Part shown: in pieces, positions 1 through 5,392 of the stretch
Layout of the letters: each line of letters begins with the position of its first letter
Numbering within the stretch: the stretch's first letter is position 1
NCBI GenBank assembly: GCA_020056715.1
Contig: JAGVHG010000056.1
Coordinates: 1-33,151 of the forward strand
Source of the DNA: Phycisphaerae bacterium
GTDB lineage: Bacteria > Planctomycetota > Phycisphaerae > UBA1845
DNA: 33,151 bases
Direction: 5' to 3'
The notes under the pieces: generated by a model
Database searches by the model: none
The model's input: only the letters and a program-made list of their open reading frames with translations
Told to the model about the DNA's origin: nothing
Program-made: the position numbers and the translations under genes

Positions 1-110
1 ATTCGGCGAAAAACGTGGCGTCTGCCGCGGAGCCCACGCCAAGATCGGAATAGCCGTTGCGTCGCTACCGATTCTTGCCACCCAATTTGGGATGCACCCA
101 GGTATCGCAC

Positions 111-707
111 ATGCAGGAGCGAAGCCGGTACTTTCGGTTCAAATCCGCATACAATGCATTCCTTGGGGCGAACCGACTCCACGAGGTCATTCTCCTCCTT
201 GGTAATCCAAACCGCGACAGGATCACTTTCCCGGAAGGTCCAAGCACCCTCATCGATGACAAAGTCATCGAGTATTGCCGGACCAAGGCGGACCAGGCGA
301 TGGCCTGTCCGGCAAAGCCTGGCGAAACACCACTGGGTTATATCGAGGCCGCGCTAGAGGAGTGTCACCGTGCGTTGGAATCCGCACGCGGAAGGCCCGT
401 CATTGATGCAGTACCGCCCCTCAAGAAAATCATTTCGCAGTTTGTGGAAGTGCTGCACGAGACGTTGGACAGGGAGTGTGATCGCTTGCCCCAGGAACGG
501 GGGATCACGCCGGATGAACAGGGGCGCCTTTTCGATCGAATCGTCGAGGAGACACCAGAAAAGCGACGGAGGATCGTCGATCCATTCAAAAACGACTTGG
601 AACGCGGCGGACTGCTTCCGCGTCCGACCAAAGACAAGGGGTCGTTCGACGTTGAGGGAGAGCCGAGGGCAAAGGGTGCTTCGGATGTCGAGATCCCAAC
701 GATGTGA
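111..707 (+). CDS. Hypothetical protein, charged, element-borne
   Basis: I do not recognise this protein. From ATG 111 it is 198 residues, mostly helical and highly charged, with no membrane segment or signal peptide. The reading frame is open from base 54, just after a TAG at 51-53, so a TTG start at 57 (216 residues) is also possible; neither has a strong ribosome binding site. The C-terminal third is rich in Arg, Glu and Lys and ends in a low-complexity tail. It stops at TGA 705-707, and the same frame then stays open to 1073, so this ORF and the next could be two halves of one interrupted gene. Its place at the head of the co-directional genes suggests an accessory protein of the integrated element. 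Confidence 0.5.
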   Translation: MQERSRYFRFKSAYNAFLGANRLHEVILLLGNPNRDRITFPEGPSTLIDDKVIEYCRTKADQAMACPAKPGETPLGYIEAALEECHRALESARGRPVIDAVPPLKKIISQFVEVLHETLDRECDRLPQERGITPDEQGRLFDRIVEETPEKRRRIVDPFKNDLERGGLLPRPTKDKGSFDVEGEPRAKGASDVEIPTM

Positions 708-773
708 GACGCGGCGGAGGGCGGCTCAGCGGCGCCGTCGCTGACCGATCCGAGTGCGAAGCAGATCGAGGCG

Positions 774-1073
774 GTGAGGCAGTGGACCCCGCGTGCGGGC
801 TACGTAGGGCGGAAAACAATCTGCACTGCGAAACAGTTTCAGAAACAAGGCAAGAACCCGGCGGCAACGACCATCGACGCATGGGTGAAGAGCGCCAAGC
901 GAAGCGGGGCAACCATCGACATCGACAGCGATCCGGCGAACGGGGAGAATTACTATCCCGAAACGTGGATCCTGGAGCGGATCGGTACCTGGAATCCGCG
1001 CACGCCTGCAACGTACCCCGCCAACGTAAACGTAACCCGCCCTTACGAATTGATACGTTCGGATTCATGTTGA
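774..1073 (+). CDS. Hypothetical protein, small, possibly the 3' part of an interrupted gene
   Basis: This gives 99 residues from GTG 774, but the frame is open back to the TGA at 705-707 that ends the preceding ORF, and no start has a convincing ribosome binding site. The translation upstream of the GTG also looks like coding sequence (Ser/Ala-rich, then LTDPSAKQIEAV). The segment around residues 3-45 (RAGYVGRKTICTAKQF, then a Lys-rich stretch) has the feel of a small DNA-binding or phage-type protein, but I cannot assign a family. It ends 28 bases before the strongly translated helix-turn-helix gene at 1102. Read it either as an independent small gene or as the distal half of a gene broken by the TGA. 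Confidence 0.4.
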   Translation: MRQWTPRAGYVGRKTICTAKQFQKQGKNPAATTIDAWVKSAKRSGATIDIDSDPANGENYYPETWILERIGTWNPRTPATYPANVNVTRPYELIRSDSC

Positions 1074-1101
1074 ATACTTCATTTCGAAGGAGGTTCACAG
1101 A

Positions 1102-1311
1102 ATGCCAAACGAATCACTGGTCACGGCTGAGCGTATCGCGGAGCACTTCGGGATCTGTGTCGGTACGGTCAATGCTTGGGTGCGGGAACGTCGCATTCCC
1201 TGTGTACGCCCATCGCGCCGAGTAGTCCGGTTTCACTTGTCGGAAGTCGAGGCCGCGCTGCGACAATCTGTCGAGAATGACAACACGGTAAAGGCGGTGC
1301 CGACGCGGTGA
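1102..1311 (+). CDS. Helix-turn-helix DNA-binding protein, excisionase/AlpA-like
   Basis: A 69-residue protein dominated by a MerR/excisionase-type helix-turn-helix: LVTAERIAEHFGICVGTVNA is the helix-turn-helix, followed by WVRERRIPCVR and RVVRFHLSEVEAAL, the usual wing in this family. Such proteins serve as excisionases (recombination directionality factors) or as regulators of integrase genes. The start is secure because a near-perfect Shine-Dalgarno sequence AAGGAGG lies at 1087-1093. The stop overlaps the start of the next gene (GTGA at 1308-1311), so translation is probably coupled. With an integrase 2.3 kb downstream in the same direction, a role as Xis or as the transcriptional regulator of the element is likely, but cannot be decided from sequence. 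Confidence 0.8.
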   Translation: MPNESLVTAERIAEHFGICVGTVNAWVRERRIPCVRPSRRVVRFHLSEVEAALRQSVENDNTVKAVPTR

Positions 1312-1571
1312 CACCGACCGTGAATGGCAAGAACGGAACCGCGCCGACCCGCGAGCTTGGTGATTTGGAACCGCTCGTCACGGCGGGCGAGTTTCGGCAA
1401 CTCTTGAAGGTCAGCGACCGGACCTTCAGGCGATGGGTCAGCGGCGGGATTGTGCCGCACCCGGATTTGGTTCTTGGCAGTGCTGCGCGGTGGCACTTGC
1501 GGACGGTGCGGCGGGTTCTCGGTCAGGGCGAAAGCGACGCGGTGCGGCCTCGACTGGTGGTGGGACGATGA
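1308..1571 (+). CDS. Second helix-turn-helix DNA-binding protein
   Basis: An 87-residue protein whose central part (LVTAGEFRQLLKVSDRTFRR, then WVSGGIVPHPD and ARWHLRTVRRVL) follows the same excisionase-like helix-turn-helix plus wing pattern as the preceding gene, with a different N-terminal arm and a basic C-terminus. The GTG start at 1308 overlaps the TGA of the upstream gene by four bases, and its own stop overlaps the ATG of the next gene (ATGA at 1568-1571). Two adjacent, non-identical helix-turn-helix proteins suggest that one controls recombination and the other transcription or replication. Fold confidence is good; the role is inferred from position. Confidence 0.7.
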   Translation: MTPTVNGKNGTAPTRELGDLEPLVTAGEFRQLLKVSDRTFRRWVSGGIVPHPDLVLGSAARWHLRTVRRVLGQGESDAVRPRLVVGR

Positions 1572-1963
1572 TCGGTCTTTTCGAGTCGCCGCGAGCGAAG
1601 GGTCGAAGGGCCGACACAGCCAGGCAGAATGCGCTTTTCCCGTGGCTCAATTCTCCGCAATCGGAGACCGCGTGCGGACCGCGGGCGATCGCGTCGTCGC
1701 CGACTTCCCGGGGTGCGGCGCGGCAGATCGCCCCGCACGCCTCGACACTGCGGGAGCGACTGCTGCAAGCCTTCCGCGAGGCGGGCGTGCGTGGCTTGAC
1801 GGATGAAGAGGGCATGCGCGCCGCGCAGATTCCTCCTAACAACTATCGGCCTCGGCGGCTCCATCTTGAAGAGGGCGGGTTGATCGAGGCGACGGGCCTC
1901 ATGCGAGCGACGGCGTCGGGCGATCGGGCCCGGGTATACGTCTTGGCCGGGGGGAACCCGTGA
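1568..1963 (+). CDS. Winged-helix-like small protein of the element
   Basis: The 131-residue protein has a disordered, basic N-terminal half and a compact C-terminal domain at about residues 60-126. This domain begins TLRERLLQAFREAGVRGLTD, continues through a second helix and ends in a beta-hairpin (GLIEATGLMRAT then RARVYVLAG). That is the layout of a winged helix. I chose ATG 1568 because it overlaps the upstream TGA as ATGA; the frame is open further upstream, but that region is already used by the preceding gene. The stop overlaps the next GTG start (GTGA at 1960-1963). A DNA-binding or replication-accessory function is plausible; no family name can be given. Confidence 0.6.
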   Translation: MIGLFESPRAKGRRADTARQNALFPWLNSPQSETACGPRAIASSPTSRGAARQIAPHASTLRERLLQAFREAGVRGLTDEEGMRAAQIPPNNYRPRRLHLEEGGLIEATGLMRATASGDRARVYVLAGGNP

Positions 1964-2781
1964 AAGCCTACGCGATCAAAGATTGGCGGACCCGGTTTCT
2001 CCCACCTGGATACAAGGTCAAAAAGGGTCCTCTCGTGTTCGTTGGGATCCCCACCAAGCATGATTCCTGCGGCTACCGTCGGCTCGTTGCAGAATCAAAC
2101 GGCGCCGCGCTCTACGGGGCCTGGGTTGTGTTGGTCGCCGTCGCGGGCAAGTGTCCCGTCAAAGGGGTTCTTGCAACCGATCGTCCGCTCACTCCATCCG
2201 ACCTCGCCGTAAGAACTGGACTTCCAGAGACCGTGTTTACCGAGCTGTTAGAGCGGGCCAGCCGAGACGACATCGGCTGGGTCGAGGAAGTGGACTGGCC
2301 CATTCTGACGCGGGAAGAGGCTGGGGACGCCCTGGAATCCCCTGAGAATCCCAGCGAGTCCCAGGTATTGCCAGAGAACGCCGGGAATCGCCGGAAAACC
2401 CCCACTACCGACAATACCGACAAGACCGAACCGACCCGGCAGAACCTACAAGACAAAACCGACACGACGAAGTCGGATCGGGGTTTGCTTGAGGACTTTA
2501 TCGGATCGGGTCGGAACAGCAATGAGCGTGGAAACAGCGTGACTCGTTTCCGCAACTTGTTCGCTATGCGCGTGGGGATGGCTCTTGGCCCAGGTTGCGG
2601 CGGGACGACACGTCAACGGAAACCGCTCATCGCGGTTGCCAAGCGTTTCGAGAATCGGCCGGATCGTGACGACTGCCTCGCTCAGTGCGAAACGATTGCC
2701 AAAGAGAAGGCTGGGGCCTCGCTCCAGAATCACGCCGCGGCTTGGCAAGCGGAGGTTAATCGCTTGTACCCGGGGGGCTAA
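1960..2781 (+). CDS. Putative replication initiation/replisome-type protein of the element
   Basis: This 273-residue soluble protein has three parts. Residues 1-100 begin MKAYAIKDWRTRFLPPGYKV and look like the N-terminal domain of phage and plasmid replisome-organiser proteins, including a PSDLAVRTGLPETVFTELLE helix-turn-helix-like segment. Residues about 120-175 are a low-complexity Asn/Asp/Thr/Lys/Gln linker. The last 85 residues are helical and begin GLLEDFIGSGRNS. This N-terminal wing, disordered linker and small C-terminal domain resemble DnaD/Rep-like proteins that load a host helicase. It is the last of four genes with 4-base overlaps. The Rep assignment rests on architecture and context, not on a diagnostic motif. 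Confidence 0.45.
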   Translation: MKAYAIKDWRTRFLPPGYKVKKGPLVFVGIPTKHDSCGYRRLVAESNGAALYGAWVVLVAVAGKCPVKGVLATDRPLTPSDLAVRTGLPETVFTELLERASRDDIGWVEEVDWPILTREEAGDALESPENPSESQVLPENAGNRRKTPTTDNTDKTEPTRQNLQDKTDTTKSDRGLLEDFIGSGRNSNERGNSVTRFRNLFAMRVGMALGPGCGGTTRQRKPLIAVAKRFENRPDRDDCLAQCETIAKEKAGASLQNHAAAWQAEVNRLYPGG

Positions 2782-2818
2782 GGACGATCATAGGACCATG
2801 AAACCTTGGAAGTGACGA

Positions 2819-3010
2819 ATGGCGACGAAAACACTGGCAGTGGGTGGCGAGGCAACGGCACGGCTGGTTGAGGCCGCGGCCATGGAGGGCGCTGACGGGG
2901 GCGGGAGCGACAATGCGCCCGAGCCCTTGACCCTGTCGGCCCGCTCGCGTACATTAAACGGGCCGAACGAGGCTGGAACCCCGATCGGCCCTGACCCTCA
3001 CGGTCGCTGA
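2819..3010 (+). CDS. Small hypothetical protein
   Basis: A 63-residue ORF, ATG 2819 to TGA 3010, rich in Gly, Ala, Pro and Glu and without a recognisable domain. A purine-rich GGAAGTGA lies just upstream, and third codon positions are mostly G or C as in the neighbours. It is followed after 16 bases by another small ORF with a clear ribosome binding site. Composition suggests an unstructured protein, or a spurious ORF in GC-rich DNA. Confidence 0.35.
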   Translation: MATKTLAVGGEATARLVEAAAMEGADGGGSDNAPEPLTLSARSRTLNGPNEAGTPIGPDPHGR

Positions 3011-3026
3011 ATAGGAGCGAACCGCA

Positions 3027-3293
3027 ATGGCTCACCTGAGTTTACTGGCCGCGCCTCTTACCTCCAACGACGACGACGACGCGCACGCGCACGGCCCGGT
3101 CGGGCGAACCCGTTCCACTGGGGCTATCTCGATACGAACTGTTGTCGATGCACCATCCCCCTTGTCGCCTCTACCCGGACTGACGGAGATCACCCTGCGC
3201 CACCTACTGGGGGCGATTCAGGCTTTGCACAGTATTCTTGCCGTCGCACACTCGGAACTGCGGAAGGCCCGAGCGGGTATACTCGGCCCGTAG
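3027..3293 (+). CDS. Small hypothetical protein with Asp/His cluster
   Basis: An 88-residue protein starting at ATG 3027 behind an AGGAGCG Shine-Dalgarno. The N-terminal part carries a run of four aspartates followed by alternating Ala and His (DDDDAHAHG). The C-terminal part is an amphipathic helix (ITLRHLLGAIQALHSILAVA). I do not recognise a family. It lies within a series of short same-strand ORFs leading to the integrase and is probably an accessory protein of the element. Confidence 0.45.
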   Translation: MAHLSLLAAPLTSNDDDDAHAHGPVGRTRSTGAISIRTVVDAPSPLSPLPGLTEITLRHLLGAIQALHSILAVAHSELRKARAGILGP

Positions 3294-3337
3294 TGCGGCT
3301 GTGCGCCCCGCGAGCTGAGGATCGGGAGATAAGAAAC

Positions 3338-3508
3338 GTGACGATCGCGGATCCGCAGAGCAAGTCCAAACCGACGACGCGGCAACTCGCGTTCATCGAA
3401 GAAATGCGGTCGTGCTGGGGTTCGGATTTGCGGACTTCGACGGCCGGGTCGCCCGGTTCGGCGTCGATCGCGTCACGGCGCCCGACCGCGACGGAGCGCG
3501 GAAAGTGA
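3338..3508 (+). CDS. Small hypothetical protein, probably 5' part of a frameshifted gene
   Basis: The GTG at 3338 is preceded by GGGAGAT at a good distance. The first 24 or so residues look like real protein (KPTTRQLAFIEEMR is a plausible amphipathic helix). After about position 3406 the translation becomes Ser/Thr/Arg-rich and looks like out-of-frame sequence. From that point another frame has much better coding character, through to TAA 3547-3549. The natural product may therefore be a fusion of about 70 residues across the two frames. No function recognised. Confidence 0.35.
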   Translation: MTIADPQSKSKPTTRQLAFIEEMRSCWGSDLRTSTAGSPGSASIASRRPTATERGK

Positions 3509-3549
3509 TCGGGGCTTTGCTGGCACTGCAATGTCGAAGTGCTCCATAA
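3412..3549 (+). CDS. Short ORF in the alternative frame, likely distal part of the 3338 gene
   Basis: Starting from GTG 3412 this frame gives 45 residues, VLGFGFADFDGRVARFGVDR and onward, ending LLALQCRSAP. The regular alternation of hydrophobic and charged residues and the G/C-rich third positions look far more protein-like than the overlapping frame. It stops at TAA 3547-3549, 14 bases before the integrase ATG, which would suit translational coupling. It has no ribosome binding site of its own, which favours a frameshifted or frameshift-decoded partner of the 3338 ORF. Confidence 0.3.
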   Translation: MLGFGFADFDGRVARFGVDRVTAPDRDGARKVIGALLALQCRSAP

Positions 3550-3563
3550 AGGGTAGGTGCGAA

Positions 3564-5048
3564 ATGGCGTTTATCTTCAAACCGCAGCGTCCCAAGATGA
3601 GGCCCGTCATCGGGGCTGACGGCAAGCCCACCGGTGAAACGGTGAAGCGGCGCCGCAGGGGGAAACTTGTCGATGTGCCGAAACTTGAGCCGGAGCGCGA
3701 CACGGCCGGGAATGTGGTGAAGGTCGAGTCACGCAAATGGATGATCGAATACACCGACGCGGCCGGTAGCCGTCGCAAAGCCGGTGGTTACACCGATCGC
3801 GGGATGACAGACCGAAAGGCCGCGAATCTCGAGCGCACGGTCATTCGGGAGAAGGAAGACGTATTCGATGCTTCCGCCATCCATCTGAAAACGGACTTGA
3901 CCGAGCACGTCAAGGGCTGGCTTGCGGACTTGCGACGTGCCCAGCGGTCTCGGAACTACGTTCGCATGGTGGAGACACGGATCGAGACGCTACGCCAAAA
4001 GTTGAATTGGAGATTGCCCGACTCGATTCGTGCCGACGGTCTTTCGGCGTGGCTGGCAGCGACGGCCGCGGCCGGGGCAAGCCCCAGGACGGTCAACCAC
4101 TATCTGCAAACGGCGATCGCGTTCTGTAACTGGTGCGTCGGGCAGCGAAGGATGGAAAAGAACCCCCTGGAACACGTGAGCAAGACGACGGTCACCGAGC
4201 CAAAGTTGGCACGGCGAGCGTTGACCGCCGCGGAGCTGGATCGTCTGGTGAAGGTCGACGCCAAATGTGGCCTGATTTACCTCACCGCAGCCCTCACAGG
4301 CTTACGCCGGGAGGAGGTGGCTACCCTGGCATGGGGAGACGTGCATCTTGACGCCGTGCGGCCCTATATCACGTTGCGGGCGTCGAATACGAAGTCACGT
4401 CGAGCGGATACCATCGCGGTCAACGGAGAGCTGGCCGCGATTCTCCGATGCCGTCGACCGGATCGGTGGGAGCCGTCTGACAAGGTGTTCGGGTGGGTGC
4501 CCAAAGCTCAGACGCTGCACAAGGATCTCGCAACCGCGGGCATCGAGCGTATCCGTGACGGAACCAAGGTTGATTTTCACGCGCTGCGGGTGACGCACGC
4601 GACGCTGTTGGCGACCAGTGGGGTGAGCGTCCGGGCGGCGATGGAGCAAATGCGGCACACTGACATCCGTTTGACCACGAAGGTCTACACCGATCCGATG
4701 CTGTTGGACACGCACGGGGCGGTCAACTCCATCCCGCAGATCATCGGGGCGGAGTACCGCGAGGCGCTCCAGGCCACGGGGACGGACGATTCGACGGCCC
4801 AAAAAAACGAGCGTTCCTATAGGCGTGCGCCTGTGATCCGGAACGCCCAAAATGGCCGGGAATGGCCACAGGACGAAAATGAGCCGATCGCGGGATCAAC
4901 CGCGTCAAGCCGCGTAACTGACGATGGGACCGAGAGTTACGGGCCGTGGTCTGTGAGCGACGATGCGGAGTGCCAACCTGCTGGCACAGCCGACGGAGGG
5001 AGTCGAACCCTCAACCCCGGCTTTACGAAAGCCGTACTCTACCATTGA
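3564..5048 (+). CDS. Tyrosine recombinase/phage-type integrase
   Basis: This site-specific recombinase is expected to integrate and excise the element at the tRNA-Thr gene. In the 494-residue protein, residues 1-100 hold an arm-type N-terminus, about 110-205 a SAM-like core-binding domain, and about 215-385 the catalytic domain. The catalytic set is complete: R248 (TGLRREEV), K277 (NTKSRR), H339 and R342 (FHALRVTH), H365 (MRHTDIR) and nucleophile Y375 (KVYTDP). I chose ATG 3564 (GGGTAGGTG upstream) over the in-frame ATG 3531, which lacks a ribosome binding site. Residues beyond about 400 are an unusual low-complexity tail, and the last 20 or so are encoded by the antisense of the tRNA gene, so the tail should change when the element excises. 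Confidence 0.95.
   Translation: MAFIFKPQRPKMRPVIGADGKPTGETVKRRRRGKLVDVPKLEPERDTAGNVVKVESRKWMIEYTDAAGSRRKAGGYTDRGMTDRKAANLERTVIREKEDVFDASAIHLKTDLTEHVKGWLADLRRAQRSRNYVRMVETRIETLRQKLNWRLPDSIRADGLSAWLAATAAAGASPRTVNHYLQTAIAFCNWCVGQRRMEKNPLEHVSKTTVTEPKLARRALTAAELDRLVKVDAKCGLIYLTAALTGLRREEVATLAWGDVHLDAVRPYITLRASNTKSRRADTIAVNGELAAILRCRRPDRWEPSDKVFGWVPKAQTLHKDLATAGIERIRDGTKVDFHALRVTHATLLATSGVSVRAAMEQMRHTDIRLTTKVYTDPMLLDTHGAVNSIPQIIGAEYREALQATGTDDSTAQKNERSYRRAPVIRNAQNGREWPQDENEPIAGSTASSRVTDDGTESYGPWSVSDDAECQPAGTADGGSRTLNPGFTKAVLYH
4988..5030 (-). other. Predicted attachment site core (tRNA 3' half)
   Basis: Elements of this type usually recombine in the anticodon or T-loop to 3'-end portion of the tRNA, and the integrase gene abuts that end. 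The interval covers the anticodon loop to the 3' end of tRNA-Thr. The exact crossover cannot be set without the other junction, which is not in the window. Confidence 0.5.
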
Positions 5049-5059
5049 GCTACGTCGGC
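4988..5059 (-). tRNA. tRNA-Thr, anticodon CGT
   Basis: On the minus strand the sequence folds as a standard cloverleaf. The 7-bp acceptor stem is GCCGACG with CGTCGGC, the D arm GCTC/GAGT, the anticodon stem CGGCT/AGCCG with loop TTCGTAA, the variable loop has five bases, and the T arm is GAGGG-TTCGACT-CCCTC. The anticodon CGT reads the threonine codon ACG. CCA is not encoded; the discriminator base is T. The 3' half lies within the end of the integrase reading frame on the opposite strand, marking this tRNA as the integration target. Confidence 0.95.
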
Positions 5060-5096
5060 AACGCCGTGCGTTTTGTACGAGCTTCGCACCCAATCG

Positions 5097-5390
5097 TCAA
5101 GCATCGGCGCGGCCTCCGCAAAGGGCGTAGCGGCTGACCTTGTCGTAGGTGGTGGCGAGAAAGCCGATCAAAGGAAAGCCGCCCCGCTCAAAGGGCGACG
5201 GGCCGAGCTGCTCGAGAATAGCCAGCGGCTTTTCGGGCGGAGCAAGCGGGCCGCTCAAGGAGTCAAACTCCGGACCCGTCCGCCAGAAGCCGTCCAGCAC
5301 CTCCTCCAACGGCGGTGAAGTTGGATAGATCGTAGGCACGATCTTCAACGATGGAGGATGTTCGTGTGCGGAATCAATGTCCGTGGTCAT
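5097..5390 (-). CDS. Small conserved-looking partner of the SNF2 ATPase
   Basis: The ATG at 5390 lies two bases past the SNF2 stop codon, so the two are almost certainly translated from one mRNA. The 97-residue protein has a flexible N-terminus, then PPLEEVLDGFWRTGPEF, a Pro-rich middle, and a well-structured-looking C-terminus (FERGGFPLIGFLATTYDKVS). No catalytic motif or membrane segment is visible. I do not recognise a named family. Tight coupling to a bacterial SNF2 protein suggests an accessory or binding subunit, which is inference from position. A TTG two codons upstream overlaps the SNF2 stop and could be an alternative start. Confidence 0.7.
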   Translation of the reverse strand: MTTDIDSAHEHPPSLKIVPTIYPTSPPLEEVLDGFWRTGPEFDSLSGPLAPPEKPLAILEQLGPSPFERGGFPLIGFLATTYDKVSRYALCGGRADA

Positions 5391-5392
5391 GC

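Larger units (their letters stand above)
1..5059 (+). mobile_element. Right end of a tRNA-Thr-integrated genetic element (left end outside window)
   Basis: All genes here run on the plus strand toward a tyrosine recombinase gene whose 3' end lies inside a tRNA-Thr gene, the classic arrangement for an element integrated at a tRNA. The cargo fits: two small helix-turn-helix proteins, a winged-helix-like protein and a replication-type protein with 4-base stop/start overlaps, plus several short ORFs without recognisable relatives. I see no second copy of the tRNA 3' end in the window, so the left junction should lie upstream of base 1. There are no capsid, portal, terminase or conjugation genes in the visible part, so it could be a satellite, a small integrative plasmid or the end of a larger prophage. 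Element identity is inference; the integrase/tRNA overlap is seen directly. Confidence 0.75.

Noticed and set aside
1-700. Left copy of the tRNA-Thr attachment site
   Set aside because: No match to the tRNA 3' end was seen here, so the left boundary is probably outside the window.
705-707. TGA as a selenocysteine codon
   Set aside because: No stem-loop of the expected type was recognised after it, and the context is not a known selenoprotein.
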